In this document: in pieces, positions 9,630 through 19,169 of the stretch
How the letters are laid out: every line of letters starts with the position of its first letter
Position numbering within the stretch: the first letter of the stretch is position 1
NCBI GenBank assembly: GCA_025055755.1
Contig: JANWWF010000001.1
Span: 90,915 to 154,914 of the forward strand
Reading direction: 5' to 3'
Length of the DNA stretch: 64,000 nucleotides
Source: Candidatus Kapaibacterium sp.
Lineage (GTDB): Bacteria > Bacteroidota > Ignavibacteria > Kapaibacteriales > NICIL-2
Notes under the pieces: model-generated
What the model was told of the DNA's origin: nothing
Databases searched by the model: none
The model's input: only the letters and a program-made list of their open reading frames with translations
Program-made: the position numbers and the translations under genes

Positions 9630-9710
9630 ATGGGATCTTGATTCATAATCGACACAACGAGCTAGAAACTTTTTTCTCAGTTTGTTCGTTTTTAGCCGTT
9701 GGTTTTAGCC

Positions 9711-11039
9711 ATGTCACAAATGATCACCCCACGATTTCGCCACATCATTTACAGTATAGCGTTTCCAGCCTTAACTATTGCTCAGACAATCGAACTAACT
9801 CTGCCCGACGCAGAGCAACGAGCAATAGAAACAAGCAAGCTTCTCCAGGCAAGCCGCACTCGAGTCGAGCAAGCACAACTTCGGACAAAGGAAATAGCAA
9901 CATCAAAGCTCCCCAACTTAGTGCTTCAGGGAGGATACTCGCACTTATCTCCTGTGCCACCATTTCAATTTACTCCACCTTTCCCCGGGGCAGAGCCAGT
10001 TACTATAGCCCCAGTTATTCTTGACCAAACACAGTTACGCCTCCAATTGCAGCAAATTCTCTATGCGGGGGGGCGAATTTTAGCCAGTGAGGAAGCTGCA
10101 GCACTGCAAACACAAGCTGCAACGGACGACTACCGCAATGATCAACTCAAGTTACGATTGAATGTTCGCACCGTGTACTGGAATCTTTACAAGCTCCGTG
10201 CAACGCTTCAAGCTCTACAACAAACAATTCGTCAACTCGAAGCACGCATCCGTGATGCACAAAATCTTCAAGCCGCTGGATTAGCTACCCCAAGCGATGT
10301 TCTTAAGCTGCGCGTACAACTTTCCACGCTCCGCGCTCAACAGCTTGATGTTGAGGCACAGCAACAAGCCTTGACTGTGCAATTGAATAATCTCATTGGC
10401 CTTCCCCTATCCACCACCTTGGTTCTGACTACAGAACCAGCAATAGAGGATACGATAAACACTGCACTGGACGACATGATTGCGGAAGCATTAGAGCAAA
10501 GACCGGACATTACAGCAAGCCAAGCTCGACTTCGCTCGGCAGAAGCTGGTATTGCAGCCGCACAAGCAGCATGGCTACCAACTATCGCTCTCAATGCTGG
10601 CTACACTTATGCCAACCCCAACCCGCGAATACTTCCTAATCGTCAGCGATTTGACGGCACGTGGGATGTTGGAATTAGCATGAGCTGGAATCTTTGGAAT
10701 TGGTTACAGCCACAGTATCAGGTAGGTCAGGCTCGTGCACAATACGAAGCTGCTCGTGTTACAAAAGAACTGCTATCGGAGAATGCAGCAGTTGAAATTA
10801 CACAGAATTATGTGGCGCTTCGTCCTGCACGCGAACGAGTAAGTGTTGCCCGGGAAGCTGTTATACAAGCGGAAGACAACTACTCACTCGTTGCCAATCG
10901 ATTTGCAGCAGGCATTGCAACAAGTACTGATGTTCTCGAAGCGGAGACGCTTCTCCTGCAAGCACGCACCAACGAAATTGCAGCACGCGCTGATTACATG
11001 CTTGCCAAAGCCAGATTACTCTACTCACTTGGAAAGTAG
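9711..11039 (+). CDS. TolC-family outer-membrane efflux channel
   Basis: The protein has 442 residues from the ATG at 9711. The ORF track starts 12 bp earlier at a TTG, which I consider less likely. A signal peptide ends near TIAQ. Two OEP repeats follow, rich in long amphipathic helices and internal repeats such as LQARTNEIAARADY and QARLRSAEAGIAAAQA. Conserved OEP features include the LRLQLQQILYAGG and SWNLWNW segments. It forms the outer-membrane exit duct of a tripartite pump. It is the first gene of an operon with a membrane-fusion protein (18 bp downstream) and an RND pump, and it is divergent from the subtilase with about 80 bp between the starts. Confidence 0.9.
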   Translation: MSQMITPRFRHIIYSIAFPALTIAQTIELTLPDAEQRAIETSKLLQASRTRVEQAQLRTKEIATSKLPNLVLQGGYSHLSPVPPFQFTPPFPGAEPVTIAPVILDQTQLRLQLQQILYAGGRILASEEAAALQTQAATDDYRNDQLKLRLNVRTVYWNLYKLRATLQALQQTIRQLEARIRDAQNLQAAGLATPSDVLKLRVQLSTLRAQQLDVEAQQQALTVQLNNLIGLPLSTTLVLTTEPAIEDTINTALDDMIAEALEQRPDITASQARLRSAEAGIAAAQAAWLPTIALNAGYTYANPNPRILPNRQRFDGTWDVGISMSWNLWNWLQPQYQVGQARAQYEAARVTKELLSENAAVEITQNYVALRPARERVSVAREAVIQAEDNYSLVANRFAAGIATSTDVLEAETLLLQARTNEIAARADYMLAKARLLYSLGK

Positions 11040-11057
11040 CACGTTCTGTCACCCCCA

Positions 11058-12128
11058 ATGAAACGCTGGAAACTTATTGTCGCAACGTTTTTGGTTACCA
11101 GTTTTGTTATCGCTGTCTTAGCATATAACAAGCGTTCATTGCAAGAACGCCGCAGCCAGAATGTCATCCAAACTGTAATCCCAGTTGCGACAGCGGTCGT
11201 TCAGTGGGATACCTTGTATCCTACTCTCGAATTAGTAGGCACTGTTATTCCCAATAACATCGTACAGGTTGCCTCCGAGACAAATGGTCGAATCGTCAGT
11301 AGTTCTGTTGAGCTCGGCCGGGTAGTAAGACAGGGGGAAGTTCTCTACGTTATTGATGATGAACTCCGTCGCGCCCAATTGTTAACTGCAGAGGCAAATT
11401 ATGCAAAAGCAAAAAGTGATTCTGCACGCTATTGGTTTCTCAAGCAGAAGGAATCTGTCCCCGATGCACAATGGGACCAAGTCCTGCTACAATATCGCTT
11501 AGCGGAAGCACAACTGATCCAGGCACGGCGTGCTTTTGCCGATACACGTATTCGCGCGCCTATCAGTGGTGTTATTACAGCAAAACGTGTTGACGTTGGA
11601 ACAATTGTGAACCCGGGAACCATCGTCTGCGAAATAGTTGATGTCTCTAAGTTTAAGGTCCAACTGAATATATCGGAGCAAGATCTTCCCTTTATCCGAG
11701 TCGGAACACGTGTGGAATTACGGAGCGATGTAATCCCAGGGAGAGTATTCCAAGGAAAAGTTACAGCGATTGCCCCCAAAGCCTCCGATGTTCATACTTT
11801 TCCCCTCGAAATAACCATTTCTCCCCCGTTCGGAGAGTTGAAGGCTGGAATGTTTGTGCGAGCGCGATTCATTGATCTTCTCCCTATCGCTGGCTTGACT
11901 ATTCCTCGGGACGCAGTAATAGGAAGTTCAGACAATGCATATGTCTTTGTGTTAGATACGCTCACAAAAACTGTCCATCGCCGCTCGATACGGTGCGGTA
12001 TCGAACGCAATGGTATCATAACCGTTCTCGACGGATTACAGTCTGGAGAACAAGTAGTCGTTACCGGTACAAACGTCGTCACCGATGGTGCCACCGTTGC
12101 TGTCACCAACACTGGTACACACCAATGA
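11058..12128 (+). CDS. RND efflux pump periplasmic adaptor (membrane fusion protein)
   Basis: The protein has 356 residues and a single N-terminal hydrophobic anchor at about residues 5-22. HlyD/AcrA-type architecture is visible: a lipoyl-like half-motif (IVSSSVELGRVVRQGEVLYVID), a coiled-coil hairpin rich in A/Q/R, the second lipoyl half (TRIRAPISGVITAKRVDVGT), and a beta-barrel containing FGELKAGMFVRARF. It bridges the TolC channel and the RND transporter across the periplasm. The TGA stop overlaps the ATG of the RND gene (ATGA), so the two are translationally coupled. Confidence 0.9.
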   Translation: MKRWKLIVATFLVTSFVIAVLAYNKRSLQERRSQNVIQTVIPVATAVVQWDTLYPTLELVGTVIPNNIVQVASETNGRIVSSSVELGRVVRQGEVLYVIDDELRRAQLLTAEANYAKAKSDSARYWFLKQKESVPDAQWDQVLLQYRLAEAQLIQARRAFADTRIRAPISGVITAKRVDVGTIVNPGTIVCEIVDVSKFKVQLNISEQDLPFIRVGTRVELRSDVIPGRVFQGKVTAIAPKASDVHTFPLEITISPPFGELKAGMFVRARFIDLLPIAGLTIPRDAVIGSSDNAYVFVLDTLTKTVHRRSIRCGIERNGIITVLDGLQSGEQVVVTGTNVVTDGATVAVTNTGTHQ

Positions 12129-15100
12129 CCATCACTGAACTTTCAATAAAACGCCCCACCTTAGTTGTTGTCTTTTTCACCGTACTCCTTTTGTTAGGGG
12201 GCTACAGCTATACAACGTTGCAGTATGAGCTGTTGCCCAAAATGAACATTCCAGTACTCACCATCATTACTGCATATCCTGGTGCTGCACCAGAAGAGAT
12301 TGAATCAACGGTCACTAAGCCCATCGAAGATGCTGTTTCTGGTGTTGACAAAGTCTCCAGCATTACTTCAATCTCACAGGAAGGTGTTTCCATCCTGACT
12401 TTAGAATTTCAGCAAAGCGCTAACATTGAAATTGCTCTTCAAGATGTTCAGCGTAAAGTTGCTGCAATTAAAGCGCTGCTGCCAAGCGGAATAAAAGACC
12501 CTGTCATTAATAAAATTGCCTTCGATGAAATACCCATACTGCGAATGGGGGCCACCTCAAATCTTCCCCCTCGTGATTTTTATCAATTTGTCGTCGATAA
12601 CGTCAAACCACGCCTAAGTAGAGTACCGGGGGTTGCCGATGTAGTGCTACTTGGGGGAGAACAGCGAGAAATTCATGTGAACTTAGACCCAGCGAGGCTT
12701 CGCACATACCGCATATCCCTAACCCAGGTTGCACAAGCTCTAACCACCGCCAATCTAGACGTACCTGCAGGGAAAGTTGCGGATGCACAATCTCAATACA
12801 TTGTTCGCCTCAGTGGCAAATTCACTTCGTTAGATCAAATTCGTCAACTTGTTATCGCACGCACTCCACAAGGTCAAGAGATACGATTATCAGACATTGC
12901 CACAGTTCAAGACGCCACAGCAGAACCAACAACATACTATCGCATCAACGGCAAGCCATCGCTTGGTATTTACGTCCAAAAGCAATCCGAAGCAAATGCC
13001 GTTGATGTCTCGCGTGCGGTCCGAGCAGAGATTGAAAAGCTTCAGCAGCAGTATGCTTACTTGGGGCTTTCGATAATCGTTGCACAAGATGCTTCGACCT
13101 TTACTCTCGATGCTGTGCATGCTGTTCAGTTCGATTTAGGACTGGCAGTACTCATTGTTGCAGCGGTTATGCTGCTGTTCCTCCACAGCATTCGGAACTC
13201 TCTCATCGTAATGCTTGCAATCCCGACCTCGCTTATTAGCACATTCATCGGCATGTATGCATTTGGGCTAACGCTGAACCTGATGACCTTGCTCGGCATG
13301 TCGTTAGTGATTGGTATCCTGGTAGATGATTCAATCGTCGTATTGGAAAACATCTATAAACATCTCGAGCATGGTGAAGATCGGGTCACAGCTGCTATCC
13401 GAGGCCGAAATGAAATTGGGTTTGCGGCACTGGCAATCACATTAGTAGACGTTGCAGTGTTTCTCCCGCTATCACTGGTTAGCGGGATCGTGGGGAACAT
13501 CATGCGAGAGTTTGCTTTGGTCGTTGTCACTTCGACACTCCTATCACTTCTGGTGTCGTTTACCTTGACACCAATGCTTGCATCCCGATTTGCACGATTA
13601 GAGCGCCTTTCTTCATCGAACCTATTAGGCCGCATTGCACTGGCATTTGAAAACTGGTTTAGCCAAGTTACCGAACGCTACGGTGTAGCGCTACGATGGG
13701 CTCTGCGTCGCCGATGGGTGCCGGTAGCGGTAACAGGTGCATCGTTCATCGTTGTTCCGCTGCTTTTTGCCAATGGCTTGATCGGATTTGAGTTTTTTAC
13801 TCAGGCAGACCGCGGAGAATTCGCAGTTACGGTAGAGTTTCCACCAAGCTACTCTTTGGAGCAAACCGACGTAATATCACGACGGATTGAACAATTCCTC
13901 CTCTCGATTCCCGAAGTAAAGCGTGTGATTACAGGGGTAGGTGTATCGAATGAAGGTTTTCTTGGGCAGAACTCAAATAATGTAGTAGAGTTTAGCGTAA
14001 CCCTTGTGCCCAAGACCCAACGCCAGCGGAGCACCGACGAAATTGGAAATATCATAAAAAGGGAGATTTTCGCTATGCCAGGAGTAAAAGCACGAGTCAA
14101 TCCCGTGGGAATCTTTGGTACTGCGAACCTAACACCAATTCAGATTATCGTCAGTGGTACTGACCGCCGTGTTGTGGATTCTGCTGCAACTTTAGTGGCA
14201 GCCACACTCCGTCAAATCCAAGGCACAACCGATATTCGGCTCAGCTCTGAGAAAGGTAAACCCGAAGTGCAAGTGACAATAGACCGCGCACGCTTGGCAG
14301 ATTATGGTCTTAGTGTTGCCGAGGTTGGTGCCGCACTTCGAATTGCCCTGCAAGGAAATGATGACGCAAAGTATCGGTATCGTGGCACTGAGTATCCCAT
14401 CCGAATTTGGTTAGAAAAATCTGCTCGTCAAAATCCTGATGAAATTGCTCACTTGACGGTTGCTAACCGATTAGGACAACAAATCGAGATAGGACAATTT
14501 GCAACGGTATCGTTAGGTACTGGACCGACTAAGCTCCAGCGCCGTGACAGAAATCCTGCCGTCATTGTTTACGCTCAAACATATGGGAAAGCCAGTGGTA
14601 GTATCGCCAACGAATTTGACCGTATGATTGCAGGGAAATTACCGCTTGGTGTTCGCTATGATTACGCCGGCGACGTCAAAAACCAACGCCAAGGATTTGG
14701 AGATTTAGGCATCGCGTTGATCGGAGCAATCGTATTCGTATACCTTATCATGGTTGCCCTCTATGATTCATACTTCTACCCCTTTGTCAATTTGTTCTCG
14801 GTCCCTGGCGCTGTCATTGGTGCTTTCCTAGCACTGGCACTAACACTGAACAATCTTTCTATCATCACAATGCTGGGACTTATCATGCTGATTGGGCTTG
14901 TCACAAAGAATGCAATATTGCTCATTGACAGAACAATTGCTAACATCAAGGAGCGACATCTGCCCGTTCATCATGCCCTCGTCGAAGCCGGCGAGTCCCG
15001 CCTTCGTCCGATTGTGATGACAACAGTAGCAATGGTTGTTGGAATGTTTCCAATAGCTCTTAGCAATAGTCCAGGAAGCGAATGGAAGTCTGGTTTAGCG

Positions 15101-15283
15101 TGGGCATTGATTGGTGGATTGACAAGCTCGATGTTCCTCACCCTCTTTCTTGTGCCCGTGATCTTTTCATATCTAACTCAACTGTTCGGTAGATTCAAGC
15201 AAGTATCCGCTGCCGTTCAACCAGCACCTAACGGTGTCGCTGCAATCCCCCCTCATGAGAAAGTGCTCAAAGTTGACGAGTAA
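12125..15283 (+). CDS. RND-family efflux transporter (HAE1/AcrB-like)
   Basis: The product is 1052 residues from the ATG at 12125. The ORF track begins at 11993, but those 44 basic residues are an antiframe reading of the adaptor gene, and MTITELSIKRPTLVVVFF is the standard RND N-terminus. Features include TM1, two large periplasmic porter/docking domains, and TM4 with GILVDDSIVVLENI (tandem Asp near residue 400, the proton relay). The TM10-12 segment carries MLIGLVTKNAILLID and later RPIVMTTVAMVVGMFPIA. It is a proton-driven exporter of hydrophobic compounds; substrates cannot be predicted. Its last 17 bp overlap the 3' end of the convergent barrel gene. Confidence 0.93.
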   Translation: MTITELSIKRPTLVVVFFTVLLLLGGYSYTTLQYELLPKMNIPVLTIITAYPGAAPEEIESTVTKPIEDAVSGVDKVSSITSISQEGVSILTLEFQQSANIEIALQDVQRKVAAIKALLPSGIKDPVINKIAFDEIPILRMGATSNLPPRDFYQFVVDNVKPRLSRVPGVADVVLLGGEQREIHVNLDPARLRTYRISLTQVAQALTTANLDVPAGKVADAQSQYIVRLSGKFTSLDQIRQLVIARTPQGQEIRLSDIATVQDATAEPTTYYRINGKPSLGIYVQKQSEANAVDVSRAVRAEIEKLQQQYAYLGLSIIVAQDASTFTLDAVHAVQFDLGLAVLIVAAVMLLFLHSIRNSLIVMLAIPTSLISTFIGMYAFGLTLNLMTLLGMSLVIGILVDDSIVVLENIYKHLEHGEDRVTAAIRGRNEIGFAALAITLVDVAVFLPLSLVSGIVGNIMREFALVVVTSTLLSLLVSFTLTPMLASRFARLERLSSSNLLGRIALAFENWFSQVTERYGVALRWALRRRWVPVAVTGASFIVVPLLFANGLIGFEFFTQADRGEFAVTVEFPPSYSLEQTDVISRRIEQFLLSIPEVKRVITGVGVSNEGFLGQNSNNVVEFSVTLVPKTQRQRSTDEIGNIIKREIFAMPGVKARVNPVGIFGTANLTPIQIIVSGTDRRVVDSAATLVAATLRQIQGTTDIRLSSEKGKPEVQVTIDRARLADYGLSVAEVGAALRIALQGNDDAKYRYRGTEYPIRIWLEKSARQNPDEIAHLTVANRLGQQIEIGQFATVSLGTGPTKLQRRDRNPAVIVYAQTYGKASGSIANEFDRMIAGKLPLGVRYDYAGDVKNQRQGFGDLGIALIGAIVFVYLIMVALYDSYFYPFVNLFSVPGAVIGAFLALALTLNNLSIITMLGLIMLIGLVTKNAILLIDRTIANIKERHLPVHHALVEAGESRLRPIVMTTVAMVVGMFPIALSNSPGSEWKSGLAWALIGGLTSSMFLTLFLVPVIFSYLTQLFGRFKQVSAAVQPAPNGVAAIPPHEKVLKVDE

Positions 15284-17174
15284 GACTTAGCTGCATGTTT
15301 GGTACAATTTGAACACCACCTCCACGAACTCGACGTATTTCGTACCATCCTCCCACTTGGAGCTCGATAGCCTCGATGCGGAGTCGTATGCTTACGTCTG
15401 GTGCTATACTCTGCTGTGAACCAGCTAATACTGCAAGACCGCTACTAACCATCGTTTGTTGAATGCTATACCATCGGCCACCAGCACCAATGCTCCATTG
15501 TGCGCCAAATTCCCGCCAAACCATGACGCGAGCAAACAATTCATGACCGTCTCCCACAGGACGCTCAGCAAACTGTGCCCACGAAAAATCCCCTCGAAGA
15601 AACCATCGTACAAAAGCTTGTCCTTCAACTATTCCTGTGGGAAGGCGAATCTGGATAGAATCACGGTAGGCTATCTGACGGAAAGAGAAACTCTGCGGCA
15701 CTCCACGAAGACCTTCAAAATCATACACAGTGTACTGGGCAAGAATTTCCCACTGTGGATTCCATAGCACCGCAGACGTCACGTATGTAAAATGGGCGGA
15801 TAACCGGAACGATCGATTCCAATTGTTTAGCGCGCTTCGCTGGGCGCGTAAAAACACAAAGTGCGTTGCAGCATATTCAAAAGTCATCTTCCCAATCAAT
15901 GCTGGAGAGAATCTACTTGTGTACGCAGCCCGAACAAGCTGAGATAACTCATCGCGATCATCGTAGTTAAGCGGGCTTGGAGTATCATACCGCACAATTG
16001 TGCCTTGGGCAGTGATATGCAACGTATCGTTATTACGTGGATACCACTGGTGCATGGTCCATACCTGAAGACGATATGATTCATTGTCTCGCATGCGTTC
16101 ACTGACACGAACATCCTCGACTAACTGAGCACTTGGTGGAGGAAAGAGATCAAGGACTGCATTTACTTCACTCCGACGCTCCACCCGACCGCCTATTCCG
16201 TGCAGTGATTTATGCACCTGTATAGTGGCGGTAGCCATTGTGGATATATTTAGTTCATCCAGCCGGCGCCGGACAAATGTCAATGCACTCACAATAGTGG
16301 GTGCACTAAATGCGCGTTCAACTCTCAGCAGAGATATGTCACTGTGGATGCTTAAAGACAGAAACTGCCACAACTGTTGTTGCAGATACCCTCGGACTGT
16401 TGAGCGTTGCTCTGTCCGATGCTCCAAGGCAACAGTAGAGCTTATGCCTAACGTTGTGTAGTAATCGCGGCGTTGTCGGCGATGCAATAGTTGGACACCA
16501 AGAGGCTGTGTTGGTGCTGATGGCGTTACAAGCTCCAATGTCGCATTCAAATCAGCATTTCTGCGTACAGCCAGGCGAACATCTTCTGCTTCTACTCGAG
16601 CAATAAGATTGATCTCGCCAAGAGTTATCGGCATTGTCATTATTCGACCGCCGGCAGCTGTCCCTGCTTCAGTGATACCAAGCTGGGTCGCTTGTTCCAC
16701 CCCGCCGTAGGCTTCTGCATTCAAAAGTGAGTTTTGATATGCTCCTCGTACGGCTGCGCGCAATCGCTCTAAGCGCGATATACCAAGTGAACGAGAATCG
16801 TTCGAAACATCCCACGCGCAATGAGGAACGATGCTGAAGAATTCCCACACTGGATATCGCCACTCAATTCGCAGCACTTCATCATCACGAAATGATGCTA
16901 TATTGGTCAAAAGCGATACTCCACGATAGCGTTGCTGAACTTGCAGTACTCCCCCGAAAACCGAAGTGTACAGAACTGCATCTCCTGTAAACACTGATGT
17001 GAATCCAACCCGCGTCATTCCAATTGTCAGGCGTGGTGCGGCATTTGATGAATCAACCGATGAAAGTAGGAACTGTCCTTGCACTGTCGTAAAAACTCCC
17101 CCCAGCATTACACAGAGGAGCAAAATCCTACGTCGTCCCGCGCAATCGTGGATCAGTGGCATCGCGGAGAGCAT
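15267..17174 (-). CDS. Unrecognised secreted, probably outer-membrane beta-barrel protein
   Basis: The product has 635 residues. A signal peptide with RRRILLLCVMLGGV and a QGQ-F cleavage-like site precedes a long sequence of alternating hydrophobic and polar stretches with many aromatic residues (for example FSWAQFAERPVGD and WSIGAGGRWYS), ending MQLSLTRQL. I recognise no family; the strand-like periodicity and signal peptide suggest a barrel. The start is ATG 17174 or the in-frame ATG at 17162. Either way it begins inside the upstream permease gene (overlap up to 47 bp), so it is likely translated from the cca-permease transcript. The 3' end overlaps the RND gene on the other strand. Confidence 0.55.
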   Translation of the reverse strand: MLSAMPLIHDCAGRRRILLLCVMLGGVFTTVQGQFLLSSVDSSNAAPRLTIGMTRVGFTSVFTGDAVLYTSVFGGVLQVQQRYRGVSLLTNIASFRDDEVLRIEWRYPVWEFFSIVPHCAWDVSNDSRSLGISRLERLRAAVRGAYQNSLLNAEAYGGVEQATQLGITEAGTAAGGRIMTMPITLGEINLIARVEAEDVRLAVRRNADLNATLELVTPSAPTQPLGVQLLHRRQRRDYYTTLGISSTVALEHRTEQRSTVRGYLQQQLWQFLSLSIHSDISLLRVERAFSAPTIVSALTFVRRRLDELNISTMATATIQVHKSLHGIGGRVERRSEVNAVLDLFPPPSAQLVEDVRVSERMRDNESYRLQVWTMHQWYPRNNDTLHITAQGTIVRYDTPSPLNYDDRDELSQLVRAAYTSRFSPALIGKMTFEYAATHFVFLRAQRSALNNWNRSFRLSAHFTYVTSAVLWNPQWEILAQYTVYDFEGLRGVPQSFSFRQIAYRDSIQIRLPTGIVEGQAFVRWFLRGDFSWAQFAERPVGDGHELFARVMVWREFGAQWSIGAGGRWYSIQQTMVSSGLAVLAGSQQSIAPDVSIRLRIEAIELQVGGWYEIRRVRGGGVQIVPNMQLSLTRQL

Positions 17175-18171
17175 CGCCTATGAGATTATAACTGCTGACT
17201 GTTAGGAAGATCATCAAACCAGGGAACAGTCCTAACCACCACGCACTCACATCTGCACGTGCACGGAACAGCATTGACCCCCAAGTAACCACCGTCGGAG
17301 GCACCCCAAACCCCAAAAAGCTGAGGGCAGACTCGATAAGAACTGCATTTGCTATCCCAAATGCTGCTGTCACTAACACTGGTGCAATCGCATTAGGAAG
17401 AACATGGTACAGTAAAATGCGTAAGGTGGAAAATCCCAATGCCTCTGCTGCAGTGATATAATCGAGAGCACGAATACGAAGAACCTCCCCTCGAATAAGT
17501 CGTGCTACTGTTGTCCAATTTGTTAAGCCGATTATTGCCATAATAAGCAACAAGCGGCCAGCATACACAACATCTTGGACAAGAGCAACAATCGTGATGA
17601 TGAGAAAAAATGTCGGTAGTGAGATTACAATCTCGATCATTCGCGAAATCACAAGGTCAACCCATCCGCCAAAGTATCCTGCTACCACGCCCAACACAAT
17701 ACCAATGACGAGAGCTATCCCCATGGCGACAAAGCCTATGGACAACGCAGTTCGAGATCCATGAATAAGGCCTGCAAGTACATCCCGACCAATATCATCG
17801 GTACCCAGTAAATGTCGCATAGAGGGGGCACGATCTTTGGATCGTTGCACAACTGGATCGATCGTCTCAGCAGTGTATGGAACGGGCGGAAAAACTGCCC
17901 ACTCATAAGCGAGCGAGCGCCAGTCTGCCCGTACTTCCCACTCGTTCCATTGAGAAAGACCAAGACCCACTGCATAACTCTTGAAAATGGGAAAAATCAC
18001 TCTGTTCTGGTACGAGGCTATGATAGGCTTGTCATTAGCCAAAAAATCTGCTCCTGCACCAAGGAGTGCAATACCCACAACAACCCACAATGCAGCTACT
18101 CCTAAGCGATTGCGTGCAAACTGCTGTCGAACGTATGCAAAGTACCCTTGGCTATGTTCCACGCTTGCCAT
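17128..18171 (-). CDS. ABC transporter permease, DppC/OppC type
   Basis: The protein has 347 residues. An N-terminal cytoplasmic segment and TM1 (about 20-43) are followed by an unusually long extracytoplasmic stretch of about 90 residues containing NEWEVRADWRSLAYEWAVFPP, then HLLGTDDIGRDVLAGLIHGSR, the OppC hallmark. Five further TM helices follow, with the EAA loop TAAEALGFSTLRILLYHVLPN that contacts the ATPase. It forms the membrane channel with the DppB-like protein encoded just upstream (20 bp overlap). No substrate-binding protein or ATPase lies nearby, so the substrate (di/oligopeptide, nickel or other) is undetermined. Confidence 0.88.
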   Translation of the reverse strand: MASVEHSQGYFAYVRQQFARNRLGVAALWVVVGIALLGAGADFLANDKPIIASYQNRVIFPIFKSYAVGLGLSQWNEWEVRADWRSLAYEWAVFPPVPYTAETIDPVVQRSKDRAPSMRHLLGTDDIGRDVLAGLIHGSRTALSIGFVAMGIALVIGIVLGVVAGYFGGWVDLVISRMIEIVISLPTFFLIITIVALVQDVVYAGRLLLIMAIIGLTNWTTVARLIRGEVLRIRALDYITAAEALGFSTLRILLYHVLPNAIAPVLVTAAFGIANAVLIESALSFLGFGVPPTVVTWGSMLFRARADVSAWWLGLFPGLMIFLTVSSYNLIGDALRDATDPRLRGTT

Positions 18172-19165
18172 AGACTATGCGGGGATCAACAATCGAGTAC
18201 AAGACATCTGAGAGTAGAATTCCAACAAGTGTTAACACAGCGCTAAAAGTGAAAATTGCCATTATCATCGGATAGTCACGTGCAACCAGAGCGCGGTATG
18301 ATAGCTCACCCATTCCCGGTATGCTAAAAATCGTTTCAACGATAACGCTTCCGCCGATAAGGCTTGGGAGTATTCCTGCAAGAAGGGTGATAATTGGAAT
18401 GAGCGAGTTTCGCATAGCATGCACAAAAATCACTCGACGCTCGGATAATCCTTTAGCCCGCGCTGTGCGGATAAAATCCTGCCGCACCGTTTCGAGCATT
18501 GCACTTCGCATCTGACGGGAAATAAAGGCAAAGGAGCCATACGTGTACACCGTCATCGGTAAAACTAAGTGCCAGAGCACATCTCCTACCTTGTCCCAAA
18601 AGGGCAAGAAATCAAAGCGATTCGAATACAAGCCATGGGAGGGAAATGCATAAATAAACTCTGGATTGCAAAGAAATGTCAATGCCAAGGTCGCTATCCA
18701 AAACGAGGGCAAGGAATACAATGCGAACAAGCAGAACGTAATGACTCGATCCCAGAATGTCCCTGCATTCACCGCCGAGTACACTCCAAGAGGAATCGCA
18801 ACGAGATATGCTATGAACACTGCAATAGTGTTCATTAGGATAGTAACAGGCAAACGCTCGGCGATCTTTTCAAGCACTGGGCGATTATCGATGAAAGAGA
18901 CTCCAAAATCCAGCCGCGCAATATCCCCCAGCCACAAAAGGTATTGCTCGATAACTGGACGATCCAATCGCATTTGTTTGCGCCACAACTCAAAGGTCTG
19001 CTCTGTCATCACATTGCGCGCAGAAAGCGTTCCTTCTGCGCCAACTCCTGCTTTGACAGCAGCTGGATCGCCAGGAGCAAGTCGCGTTAGCCCAAAGGTG
19101 ATGAGCGTAATCACCACAAGAGTCGGAATAAACAGCAGAATCCGCTGAAGAATGTATTGAATCAC
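18152..19165 (-). CDS. ABC transporter permease, DppB/OppB type
   Basis: The protein has 337 residues with a GTG start. The N-terminus MIQYILQRILLFIPTLVVITLITFGLTRLAPGDPA is typical of DppB/OppB, with the LAPGDP motif after TM1. An extracytoplasmic region and five more TM helices follow, including the EAA-type loop RTARAKGLSERRVIFVHAMRN and the terminal VDPRIVYG block. It is the partner of the DppC-like permease, and the genes overlap by 20 bp. It begins 5 bp after the cca-type gene ends, so the transporter appears to be expressed with a tRNA-processing enzyme. This is an unusual pairing that probably has no functional meaning. Confidence 0.88.
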   Translation of the reverse strand: MIQYILQRILLFIPTLVVITLITFGLTRLAPGDPAAVKAGVGAEGTLSARNVMTEQTFELWRKQMRLDRPVIEQYLLWLGDIARLDFGVSFIDNRPVLEKIAERLPVTILMNTIAVFIAYLVAIPLGVYSAVNAGTFWDRVITFCLFALYSLPSFWIATLALTFLCNPEFIYAFPSHGLYSNRFDFLPFWDKVGDVLWHLVLPMTVYTYGSFAFISRQMRSAMLETVRQDFIRTARAKGLSERRVIFVHAMRNSLIPIITLLAGILPSLIGGSVIVETIFSIPGMGELSYRALVARDYPMIMAIFTFSAVLTLVGILLSDVLYSIVDPRIVYGKRGT

Positions 19166-19169
19166 CTCA

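Noticed and set aside
9476-10024. 182-aa plus-strand ORF across the subtilase/TolC start region
   Set aside because: It spans the divergent promoter and overlaps the real starts of both genes. Its composition is Ser/Arg/Thr-rich with no recognisable domain, so it is a shadow ORF.
11993-12124. 44-residue N-terminal extension of the RND ORF
   Set aside because: It is an out-of-frame reading of the adaptor gene, rich in Arg/Trp/Cys/His. The ATGA-coupled ATG at 12125 gives the normal RND start.
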